A DNA stretch of 64,000 bases from Notospermus geniculatus. Taxonomy: Eukaryota; Nemertea; Pilidiophora; Heteronemertea; Lineidae. The stretch is from positions 228,690 to 292,689 of the forward strand of contig NMRB01000731.1 of the NCBI GenBank assembly GCA_002633025.1, written 5' to 3'. The notes under the pieces were generated by a model. That model saw only the letters and a list, made by a program, of their open reading frames with translations. It was not told the origin of the DNA and made no database searches. How positions within the stretch are numbered: the first letter of the stretch is position 1; every line of letters starts with the position of its first letter. Made by a program: the position numbers and the translations under genes. This document shows, in pieces, positions 35,403 to 48,000 of the stretch.

Positions 35403-38400
35403 AGGTCATTAACTCATTGCTGAAGAATAGCCTCTCTTTGTCTTTGTTACTGTAACAGCTTTTGTAGGGTAACCATTAACCGTTTCCTCCTGGGAGACAT
35501 GTGGCCGGATTTCCCAGATCGGGTCACATTTGTATTTCCCTGGCAGGTGACCGAACTAAAGCCGGATGAACACTATTGCCAGCGATTTTTTATCTGGTTT
35601 TCCTGATATACATGAATAAGGGCGGACACGTTGATTTGTTTGAAAGCCGTGGGCCGAATTGGCGAATTAAGATATTTTGATGAAAATATATGTTGCGATG
35701 AACCCGATCTGCAAATGACAATTAGTGATGATTGTCCTCAGTGAAAAGGTTATACATGTACATGTATGTACATTACACGTACATGTACCTACCCAATACT
35801 GTACTGTGCATCGACTTTCGTTTGGCAAAGAGGAATGTGTTGCAGAACAAAGGTTTTCAGAAGTAAGCCAATTTTGATAATAGGCCTATCAATTGTGCGG
35901 TGACGAATCACCGATTCATTGAAAAATACGTTATCTTTCTAATAATTAGCCAAGCAGTAACAGCAAGAAGGGAAACCCTACAGTTTACAAAAGGATGCCT
36001 TTAGCAAGCATGCTATCCACTCCCTGTTGAGGGATGGACCATCATTCTGTTATTCACAGCCGGTATCTCAGCCATCTTTTCCGATGTAGGGTAGGCAATT
36101 TACAATTTGAAATATCTAATTTGCTTATCTCAAAATATGACGTGTCTATAAATATCGTTTGATAGACATCTTGTTGAAATCTAATTGAAATTCGTTGAAC
36201 AGATTATTTTTGTGCGCATAATTTGCATATAAAAATTGGTAATATTGAAGGACAAATTTTCATGGTTGCATAAAAAGTGTAATCATCGAATGAAATAAAA
36301 TTAAATATTGCATAAAAATTGAAACTAGGAATATAAGAACAAACATTGCATGAAAAAAATCAACATTGCATAAAATATAGAAACTTTGAATGAAATTTTT
36401 TATAACCATTGAATATTGCAACCGTTAATATCATGTCATATGATGAACAGAAATCATTCACACTGTTGCCTAAAATCCGCACTTTGACGTGAGTCATCCA
36501 AAACCTGTGAAAAAGTATTATCTTCTTGTCGCTTCATAAGCCGTTCCTCAAGGTAATGGTTTATCTCGACAACAATCGAGTTGTCATTTCATCGATGCAA
36601 TTTTCAGTGCTGACACGTTTCCCGCTGAGGCTGCATGCTTGCGAAAAAGCGCTCAACCTTTGAATGACTGTCGGTTGCGCTGCTAGGAAGTCATCACATT
36701 TACAGCGTGCAGTAGCTTCGATAGCGTTGTACTTTTCGTCACACTCTGTCTTGATGCAAGAGGATTGTGGCTTGAGTTCCGCAGCGACTCTGTTTGACAG
36801 ACTGAGTTAAACTTTGATAATACCAAACATTTTTTACCGAAGACAAGAATACGATTTTCGTATCAATACTGTATACATGTACCTATAAGATCCTAAGCCG
36901 GACGATACCGTGGTTCCAGCACCGCCTTCATGACTTAAAGAGTCGTACACAACGGTAGGCCTTCGCAGCGATAAAAGGGGTGGAATATGTTTTGGTTGCG
37001 CGACCATTTCGTCCCGTTGCGTGGGCATTTTCTGGAAACGACCCGCATGGATCTTGCGCAAAAAATTGACAAAACTGACAACCGTCCAGGCAATCATCAT
37101 GAATAGTCATGGCTCTCTAAAAGCGGAATCTTTCATATTACAACTACGTACATTGTAAAACGAACAAACAAAAAATTCGGTGTGTCTCCGCCCTGGGCGG
37201 TAGACACCTTTCGAAAGTCGGCCATTTCGACGCCGAGGGTAAATAGAAACGGGAAAATGCATTAAGTTTTGCCAGAAATTGCAGAAATAACTGCCAGAAA
37301 CAGACATGTGGTGATGGCCATCCATTGAGAATGTGAAAAAAAGATAAAATACGTATAAAGTCGTCTCCGAATTTTGCAAATCTTCGACCCCAACCAGGGT
37401 CGAAAATTTGTAAAATTCGGAGACGACTTTATACGTATTTTATCATTAGTTGTGTGTCGTTCCTTGTGCTCTATGTTGGATATGTGAAAAAAAATGGGTG
37501 TCATCAGAAATAAATAACGGTGTCGTCGATAAATTGGTAGATTAACAGACACTTTAAACCCTCTATTGTTCTTATTGAAGAAAAATGCAGAAATCTTCAA
37601 AAATTGATCGATGACACCCAATTTATTTCAAACATTTCTCAATCAATTGGCCCTCATAACATGTCTGCCAATTTCAAGCGTTTCTGGCAGTTATCTTTGC
37701 AATTTCTGGCAAAACTTAATGCATTTCCCATTTGTTTTTACCCTCAGCGCCGAAATGGCCGACTTTCAAAAGGTGTCTTTTTGAATCGCATCATGTCCGG
37801 CTGAGGATCTTATAGGTGAGAACATATACCGGCCTTGCAATGCGACTGTCATACCAGCCCACATCTGCTTGCTTTGTGAATCATATTAAAACCTTGGGAA
37901 TCGTCTCGACAGGAAACACTCTCTCTGAGGAAATAAAGGGAACCGGAGATTAATCCTCTAGTGACACCATAGGCCCTACATAATTTATAGATGAACCAAC
38001 GACATAACTCTGACTAAATCAATCAGGATCATGTTATGGAAGTAGGGAGCTTGCCAACTGCAGGGTCCCCTTCACAATGCGTTGATTGCAGAGGAAAATG
38101 GAATATAGGAAGGGACGTCATTACGTCTATAATCATTGATTGATCGCGGATGTTGTTCACGATCATCGAAGGCCATGAGTAATGAACTGGTCCAATTTGC
38201 TTTAATAGAAAAGTACCAGTTTTTCATTTTTTTCATGGACTTTTAGTCAATTGAAGTCAAGTTCGAAAATAGCTACAAGTAAGTAAACACGGCACATTTT
38301 TGCTATTTGACCTGGATTCTTCTACATGTATATTGGTGAAAAGGTGGCCCCATTGAACTGCAAGAGAAAAATTTTGGTGTGATCAGGTATGAAATATTGC

Positions 38401-40214
38401 CACCAGGGGGCAATGTCCTCATCCCATCATCCCTTATGATCATGACGAGAGTTGAACACAATGGCCGCAGGACAATTTTCATACTTATTTTGACAAAAGT
38501 GAAAAGGTGAGAAAAGTCCTGACCGATCGACTAAAGCAACACGCCGGTTTGATGCAAGGCACAGTGTTACATCTGTCAGTGTTTCCGTATGTCAGTGTTT
38601 CCCCTTGTTGTTCGGGAAACGCTGGCAGACTGATCGACAGGTTTCTCTCTGTGNCATTTTAAGCAGATGAGCTCAACGGACGTGGGCTTCGCCTTCCGGC
38701 GCCGAAGCAGCCGGTGTTGCGGGGGGGGGGGTCTGGGGGACCTCCCCCATAAAAATTTTGAAAATTAGCTCTGAGATGCGATTTGAGGCCAAATTCCTGC
38801 ACTCTGAGGCATGAACAATATCTTTTATTCCATTTGATTTTGCTGAGAAATTTTTTTGCACAGTTGGCCTGGGGGGGGGGCGCATTTGCCCCCTGTCCCT
38901 ATGCTAGCTACGGGCCTGAATGTTCCAAGATCTTGTGTGACGATCTTAAATTCTCTTCATGACGTTGTCGACCACAGCAACACGGAACGATCTGTCACCA
39001 ACGACTGGTCCCACATACAGACAGGTTTAATACATGTAGCTTGCCTATTAAACGATCTTAGCACCTGCTTGATTGATGAATGTTTATCACGTCCAGTAAA
39101 GTAACCATGGGATTGATCGTGTAATGAACCGAACTCGTGCAGGAGGAGAATGTACAGGCATTTATCTACACTTGATATCTTGCATATTTCAGATATACAC
39201 GTACTACCGCACCAATTTGACAAGCTTTATTGCGTATGAAAGGAAAACTTGTTGGTCATCTTTCTGCACAAGTTTTTGAAATTTGGAAATATCAAAATTG
39301 TGTAATACGTGTAGCTCATCGGAAAATAAACTTGAAAATCAAAATTTTTATTCTGTAATACATGTACTATTATTTGTATGGAGGAGCGAGCGGCATCTTT
39401 CCAGGCTCGATTCGGACATCATAAATTAACGACGAAAGAAAATCATGATGTCCTTTCCTCATTTTTATGCTCTCCAAAATGTGAATGTTACAACTAGCAA
39501 AACAAAGACAGAAAAAAGATGTGGTAAACATGCGGACTTGATATATTCTATGTACAAAATGTATATTCTAAATTCACCCTTTCTTAGAACGGCGATGGTA
39601 GAACAGAAAACACAAGCGTCAAAGAATAAAGCAAAAATCCCGTGTGAATATTTATGTCTTGCGATAAAACGCTCGCTCTTATTAAAATGTTCTTTTTGAA
39701 AATAAAATGTGTCAAGAATAAACGCATTTTCACAGTTCGCTTTCGTGCAGTTTGTCCGTGATTCACTTTTCAACAGACAAACAATTTATCATTGGACAAG
39801 ATAGATTATCACCAGGCTAGGCAGTCGGATATCCTCATACAGTACGTTGCAGGCGGCAGGAGCTGTTTGGGAGAAAAGACTGATTATCACTACTTTTTCC
39901 TGTTTTTTTCTCTAGAGGTTAGCTAGTGGAGCTCGTTGAAACCTTAAAATACCAAAGTATGCATAAGGCGAGTCTATCCCTCCCCACTTTGATAAGACTG
40001 GTGTCCTGTCGAGTGATAACACCGAGGCTGGACTGATACTATGTCGAAACCTTATAGCTGACAAAAATGGCCGCCATTATTTTCATCACTTGAAAAGTTC
40101 GACGCGCTCTTGTAGTGTGACTAACCCTTCATCAAGTAAGGTACTATGCTTCAACTCATTCTTTTATGTGCAGCAATAGTCTCAATGCTTATCTGGCAAC
40201 TTAGATCATTCAAA
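35403..40214. other. Gene-poor stretch with inverted repeats
   Basis: No exon was recognised. Repeats: a large inverted pair at 37190-37310 / 37640-37790 with outer CTAAGCCGGAC words (36893; 37790), which also recurs near 48710; a block at 37006-37140 shared with 29571 and 48590 (CGCATGGATCTTGCGCAAAA); G-rich transposon debris at 38690-38915; and the repeat shared with 9.3 kb at 40010-40190. Confidence 0.45.
37341..37440. repeat. Fold-back repeat with GACCCC hairpin, inside a larger inverted repeat
   Basis: ATACGTATAAAGTCGTCTCC at the left is inverted at 37420-37440, with CGACCCCAACCAGGGTCG at the centre. The right flank (ATCATTAGTTGTGTGTCGTT) matches the flank of the 1.3-1.9 kb and 50.1 kb copies. 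Confidence 0.6.
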
Positions 40215-40499
40215 TACACTGTTAGAAAAAACAGAGGATTTTACAGAAAATTCCTGCAGCAGAGTTTCAGGACATGATCTGTAAAATTACAGACTCAAAT
40301 ATATGTTAACAGAGACATGACTGGAGGCTGACCAAATTATATTTTCATACGTTCTCAGAAAGCATCATTCTGGACAGTCTAATTGAGTCCAACTAATACA
40401 GGAACACATAAATCACACCATATGTAAATTTACAGAAGTTCCTGAAACTCTGCTGCAGGCAATTTCTGTAAAAATATTACAAAAATTTCTAACAGTGTA
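40215..40499. mobile_element. MITE with TACACTGTTAG ends
   Basis: TACACTGTTAGAAAAAACAG and CCTGCAGCAGAGTTTCAGGA are inverted at the right (TCCTGAAACTCTGCTGCAGG, AAATTTCTAACAGTGTA). Confidence 0.75.
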
Positions 40500-42044
40500 G
40501 TGTAGATAGATTTGAACAGTCCTGTCGAGATGCATTGACACAAGATCATGGTCAACCTCGTCACCACGAATTAGCGCTGTTGTATACGGTGTACATTGAT
40601 CGCATCTGTAAACTTCCAACGAGGTTGCCTAAAGGTCAAAGGTTACGTCGGCCGCCACGAGAATTTTAGCAAACTCATGCATACAGAGACGTTTTAAGGT
40701 ATGTGATCGGGGCAAGCTTACCGAGCAAGTAAATCTGTAATCGGCAAGTTGTCCAATGGGACGAATGGGGCTGATGGGGTTTGTGCTGCCTCAGTCTGCT
40801 GCCTGCAGTGTTGTTAAAACTTGATCCTCTGCTGCCAGCGGTTGTAGATGTCAATTGAAGAAATCAATTAAGCATAAAACATCAATAAGCATCAAACCCC
40901 TAAAGGAACCACTTGAGCACACTCTGTTTCTTGTCGGATGAGTTCCAGTTTTTGTCACCAGATGGCTCTTAATCACCCTAATTTTCATATTACAATAATA
41001 TTTCTAATCAAATTTGGGTTGATGGCCGTAGCATCCACTAGCCCAGAGCCCAAATTTAAGAAGAACGACCAATTCATAAAGGTGCCAAGGCTGGATAAAT
41101 CTGTTGGTCACACCCCTGTACATATATGTACAGTAGCCTATCTAAATGTATAACAGATCACCCGAGAGACACATTGTGCGCGCGGGTACTGTCTGTTAAA
41201 TGTTCCATATCATCACAAGAACTACTGAATGGAATCGTATGGAATTTTCACACAATGGAGAAGACCCATAGTTTTCGTATAAAACAATTGGAAGAAGTTT
41301 CATTGAAAATTTCTTTGGGTATCACGTTTTTCTCAGAATGTCACAAACCATAAGTGAAAACTTTAGGGTTTGATGTCTTTATGATATAAGCCATAAGTTA
41401 AACTTGTTGAAACCATAATACATCATGTTCGATGGCACTTAGTCTGTATCACTGGGTTACTCACTTCCAGAAACTTGATACTAGCATTGGTTCCTTTTGT
41501 CCAGCCGAGACGTGTCACTTATTGTTCACTCTAGACAGCATTGCATTGATATTTGGATACTACTACTCCTTTCGTCGGGAATAGTGGGTATCAAATGTTA
41601 AAGGGGCACGGTAAGGGATCTCTTACCGGCATCTTAACTGCCGACGTAGAGGGAGCCACCTAGCGGCAGCAGTAAGAACTATAAAACCCATTAAAAATGT
41701 ACATAGTGCATCGGGTCCATTCGCCGACAACGTAGTTAGTTCCTGGGGTTGGAGAGTGCGCGCACGGCGATGGTGGCGCAGGTGTGAAAGGAAAGAATGT
41801 CCCCAGGAAAAACTGTCCCAGGAACAAAAAATCCTATTGTTACATTTTAATCTCTCGGAAAAACTGTCCCGGGAACAAAAAAATCCTATTGTTACATTTT
41901 AATCTCTCGTGATTGGTTTCTATAGCCATGCACCTTAAAGCTGAACTGCATGAACAAAAACACCACAGCGCCGCAGTATGGTGGTCTACAGAAGTGCAAA
42001 CGCCCTTCGAAACACCTCCAGTAAAGTGGCAAAACCGGGCTCCT

Positions 42045-45000
42045 TTAAACAATCTCGGCGTCCCGGCATGGGCAACAACTCCTTGGCGTGGTCTCAACAA
42101 AATGCATCCACTCCTTAAACTCGTGTTCTATTTCAATGAAAAAGGGAATGCCATTCATGCATCTAATCCACGCGTTGATGTGCTCGTACTTTCTGAGATC
42201 GTATTCAAGAACGAGCAACATATCGATACTGAACCGAAGAGAGATGTCGGCAAGCGAAACATGATCTCCCGTCACAAATCGTTTGCCTCGTAGCTTGGAA
42301 TTCAGATCCTCAAGCATCTCCTTGATGTCATCTTGAAGCGGTTGGTCGGGTGTTCTGTCTCTGGTCACTTCCACCTGTGAAAAAAACGATCGCATGACAT
42401 TTACTATTCATATCGTAAATCCCCAGTCGCTGCCTAACTATTTTATGCCAGTATTGCATGCTGGTTCGCGGAACTGGTGATACAGAAGCAAAGTAGATAG
42501 GTCGTTAGCAGGGCTTTGGTCTCGCTCCTCTTCATACACTCGCACACAAAGCCCTGCTGAAATTCGGTCTTCCAGCCAAGCATAAGGCGGTGAGAAAACC
42601 ATTGTCCAATCAGAATGCACCATTAGGTGTGAATACTAAGACGAAGTAATTTTTTGACTCATAAAAACAACCAAAAATAATAAAAATCTTTTATATACAT
42701 AGGAAGAACCACTGTGATAAAAATTCCGTCAATTTTGAAGACATAGAAAAAAAAACTCCAAATCTGTAGTTCTCCAAGTTATTTGTGGGATCATGACAGT
42801 ACAGGGAGGAGTGCAGTTGGAGTAGGCAACAGCCGCACCTGATCACTGGATGTTCATGTGTGTGAGTGGATGAAGAGGAGCGAGGTAAAAACCCTTGGTG
42901 TGGGAGGCTGAGATACGTGGACATTCAAATGAATGATACTGTTGGTAGTGTCGTTCATTTTCTCGCCCGATTCTAACATCATAAGCGGCACGTTAAAGGG
43001 AGACATCCGAAAGATATTGCCCGGCGGGCACTTGTTGCTATTGTTTTGATTAGCGCACAGCGCCGTCTGTTAATCAGCGGTGACACTACGCTATGGCACA
43101 GGCCCCTGGAGAGCTATCAGTGCGTTTAGAACACGTATCTAACTAAAAAACACTAATTTGTAAAAAACACACCCCAATTCGTGAGCTCGGGGTGTGTTTT
43201 TAGATACGGGTTGTGTTTTTTAGATACGTTTGGTTACGTGTGTTCTAAACTCACTGATAGCTCTCCAGGGGGGCATGCGTCATAGCCTAGTGTCATAGTT
43301 GATTAACAGACGGCGCTGTGCACTAATCAAAACAAAAACAACTAGTGCCCGCCGGGCAATATCTTTCGGATGTCTCCCTTTAACTTCCTTACAATCAGGC
43401 TTACAACCTCATTTGTATCAACACTCAAGGAGAAAAGAATCTAAGCGCCTCCAAAAAGTAATAAAAGGGATTTTAGAAAGACATCCGTGGTTGTTCGCCT
43501 TTCTTTTCTGACTCAATATCCAGGCAACGAGATTAGAAGTAAGGGTTCTTAAAAGGGTTTTCACGGGGACAAAATACGACCATGTACAATATGGTCTTTT
43601 GAAAAGCCCTAAATGGATCTTTGAAGAACTCTCACACGTTTTTCATTGCCAAGAAAAATTTAACCCTTAGTTTTCTAGGGTTTTCAGAAAATTTGTGAGG
43701 GTTTTTAACAATGATGAAGAATGCTTACATGCTTTTCAAAAAGGCGCTTTGGAGCTGCATATTTGTGCCCGAGATAAAGGGCTTTGAGGGGTTTTCTAAA
43801 AACCTTTTTTTCTGAGAGTGTACAGTTTAGAATATAAGTACATGTAAAGTTAAGGCGGGAGATCCACTGTTGCGATTTTGGCTTGAGACGGGGTTGTCGG
43901 AAGTCCTTATAAGGTAATCGCAAGGGAACGCAACCCCGTCTCAAGCCACAATCGCAACAGTGGATCCACTGCTGATTTTCTGCTTTGCGACTTGCTACCT
44001 GCGATTGAATACGACCGCAAGGAACTGATACCGGTCGCAGACCTGAAATTGATCACGTCTTCGCCAGTGGTGGAAATCACGTCTAGCTCGTCGACTACGG
44101 AGATCGAGGGCCCAGTTGCGACGCAACCTAGTTGCAAAGCAAGTCGCAAAGCAAAATCAGGTTGAAAATCACAGGTGGATTCCCCGCTTTAGTCGACAAT
44201 TGAGAACACGGACACATACCGCGTATTTGTGGACAACAGGCGCTACTTCCCTGGCGTCGTAGTCGAGAAAGGCGTCAATCAGTGGTCTTGTCTTATTCTT
44301 TGGATATATCGATGGCTTGCTGCCTTTGTAGCTGCTGCCACCATAATTATCACAGAGGTATTTCATGATATCACGACTGAAAAAAAATCGAGTAAGAAAT
44401 TTTATGATTTGAATACTCGTGTCATTGTTGAGGCAGTGAAAATTGCCCTCTCCATATCATTTGTAAGACAACTGTTTTTTTCTTATTACATGTACTATTA
44501 ATCGGTATGATAAATCGATTGGGCCAAAAATGACCGCCAACCCTACGGATAATCTAGTGTTGTGCAACACCACTGTCTTTGGTAAGTGTGATTTGGTCAC
44601 ATTTGAGGTCATCTAAGTACATTTGGGCAAAATGATATGAAAAACATATACGTGTACATGTCTAGGCTATCAGCCTACTACGTGGCACAATCCGAAATCA
44701 AGGGGTTAACATGCAAAGGTTGTTGATCTTGTCAATTAACATGTGGTTTATGGCCGATTCACACGATCAAAATTTTCATCCAATTTTTTGAATATGCTCA
44801 ATAAAGGCCTACATGCGGGTTTATACATTGAAGCCCCAATAGGCCCGGAATCTGAATTTGCAAATGAAAAATTGGATCGTGTGCAGCAGCCATTACAAAA
44901 TGAACTTCTAGGAGATTATTCAACTTTCCAGTCAGATACCGTTCTTGCATCATCGCTGTCACACGTTCGTGGAAAATGACAAGTTCTGATCGCATTTTTA

Positions 45001-48000
45001 CACGTCGGGCGAATCCATAGCTGTGGTTACACTACATAGAAATCCCCGGGCTTTTTGAGCCCGTGTCAAGCCCGGGCCTGAAAAAAACCCGCCTGAGACC
45101 CGGCGAGCGTCTACACTACTAAAATATAGCTTAACTTAATTCCTACGCCCGGCGATAGGGTCGCTGCTGGAGCGTACTCTTCACGAAGAGGAGGTGCTAA
45201 ATTGGAGTGCTGGCTTTTTACCGCGCATGCCCACAAGACACGCCGCCTGTCGCGGTGTTCAAGAACCAGACAAAGCCCGGGTCTATTGCGTCTACACTAC
45301 TTAAAAAACCCGCAGGAGACGCGGGTCTAAATTAAGCCCTCCAAAAACCCTTCGAAATCGGAGGGTCCAAAAAGCCCGGACTTTTCATCCCCGGGTCTAT
45401 TAGACCCGCGTTTTTAACAGGTGTAGACAGAAAAAGCCCGGGTGAGACGCGGGTTTTTATGTAGTGTAAACAGGGCTCATGCAAATCAGGATAATGGACA
45501 TCCTAGCTACGATAGAGGACAGCACACCGAAACTCGGTCCTATACAATGGACGACTTTTGTGTGGGAAATTGATCAGGACCGAGTTGCCAGTTTCATTTC
45601 AATAGATTTAACCACTGGTGACACCTATTGAGGCAGTGAGCTAGGGTCCTCATTGGTGAACACTGAATGTTGCGGTTGACGCTAGTTCCATGCTCTTGGT
45701 ACTTTCTAACTTCCACCCAGATGGTTTTGACTACTGGAGGCTTGCGATCAGGGAAATGTTTCCTGAAGGCATCACGAGTTGGCAGCAAACTTCGTGTTTG
45801 GTGAAAGGTTGCAACCACAATGGTAGCTGTGCAGCCATAAGTTAAAGAGGCTAGCTCGCCTTGCGATATATAAATTTTGAACGTCCCTCTAAAAACCTGG
45901 ATGTTGTACACACTGATGTAACACTTTTGATTGAAGAAAGTGTTTGATAAACAACATCCCATTGTATATAGGGCATATTCCTTGACGTTTACGTATACAA
46001 CTTTTAATAGGGGAGGTTTCGAAATCAAACGATAAGCCAAAACAGACGACAACGTTATTTTTCATACTACACATTAACCAGATTTTGCATTGCATTTTCG
46101 GTACAAAAATAAAGTTGTCGTTAACGTTTACGTTTATCGTTTGATTTCGAAACCTCCCTATAATCTTGATGGAGGAGGATTCAAAAAATAAAAACTATTT
46201 ATGTGTTGAAACGCCTACAATTCATGAATAAAAAGTGTTACATCCATATTGGAGTCGGAAATCGTTGGCAAGACAGGCTCCGGTTTAAGTGGGTTTCACC
46301 GACTCAGACGATCTGTAAACATCTTAATCCCATCATCCGACGAAGGATGACGCAACCCGTCGTTCATTAACAAGCAGCTGAAAAATCTGTCTGCGTTCAT
46401 TTCAAACTGTCTTGCATCGTAAAGCCAAACGTGCAAAAAAGCGACTTGAATTTGTCGGTTTCAACAAAAATAGAGAAGCGACTAATGCCCGCTTTACACT
46501 ATCAAATTTTTCATCCAATTTTTTTGAGTATGCTCGATAAAGGCCTACATGTGGGTTTATACACTGAAGCCCAAATAAGCCCGGAATCTGAATTTCCAAA
46601 AGTTACATGTAGATGAAAAATTTGATCGTGTACAGCGGGCATTACCTATTTTTGCTTTCAATGAATATGTACTCGGTCATGTGTGACAACAATGACGAAA
46701 AAAAGTTATGGATAGCTGAGGATCTTCCCCTCATAAACGTAATTTTGTCTGCGGATTCTGATTGCCGTATTCGACTTAGTGCGGCGTTTGTTCGGCTCAT
46801 ATTTGACAAACAAGATTTTTGAAGATCGTTCGAAAAAAAATCTCTGAAATGGCACTCATGGAAAATGGGCCAAATTCCAAGTCTGTTGAGCATAAACTGT
46901 CTGTGGTAATGTTGGTTCTATTTTTTTCCCACTGTTTTAGACATTATTGCTTGCTTGTCCAACTATAACTTCATGTCAAATATAGTTTTACCTCTGTCCT
47001 AACTTGTGTTTGCCATCAGTCATTGCTGGAAGCGTCTGTTCGGGATTGATCTGCAATGTGATTAATGATTTGACCTCATCATAGGTGTAAATTAATCACC
47101 GACGTTTCGACACCAAAAACATGACGTGCATGATAGCTAAATCTTTAACATTACATTGGGGACTCGGATGGAATCAGCATTGAGTGAAATAATGAATAAT
47201 GGAGTCATCATAACCGATGGTATCAACCCCCGTTTTAGGAAGCCATAATAGCGAGCTTAAGGGCTGATAGTTAAGGTAAACCTGGGTTTAACCATCGGCT
47301 TTTCTGACAAACCGTGAATTAACCAAAGTAAACATTTTGACTTTTAGAATGTTTCGCTATCATAAAATCGAAAAATTCACTTCGATGAACAAACAGTTTC
47401 TCAACTGAGGGTTAATGATACCCGATGGTTATCTTAGCCATCGTTTAAAAAGTCGGCCCTAAGATATCACACGCTAACGATAACATTCACGTTAACAATA
47501 TTTTTTGTACATGAAATACAAGCAAGGAATAGCGTTAAGGTAAACGTTGTCGTTAGGCCACATAAAAAAATGGTGATCGTCCTTTTCTCGGGAAGGACGT
47601 GGGCAGGCGAGGCATTTTTTTAAAAAAAATTTGTTACAGTGAATTGGCATGAAGAATGAGTCAATGGTAACAACCAAATGCCCAATCTCCAACGCAGAGG
47701 TCAGACGGTTTCACCTTACTGACTCTGCCTTCAAACGTCAGTGTCCCGTACTTCTTTTCGCGTAGGAATGACCTCATTTAAGATGGCTGCCTCCTTGTTA
47801 CACGTGGTTATGTTTACACTCACAAAATCATGTGATCAAAGTCGACGAAGAGGATTGGTGCATCGATTTGGTTGTTTCTAAAATAGAACTATTTCTGCCG
47901 GAACGACCGAACCGAAGCACAGCCACGCGTGTAATCCGCCGCAAGAAAGTGCAACACAAAATAATGAACAAATGTTTAAAAATCATGGTGTGTTTGGTGT

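Noticed and set aside
41913-42293. 126-codon plus-strand ORF
   Set aside because: Antisense shadow of GST-A exon 4.
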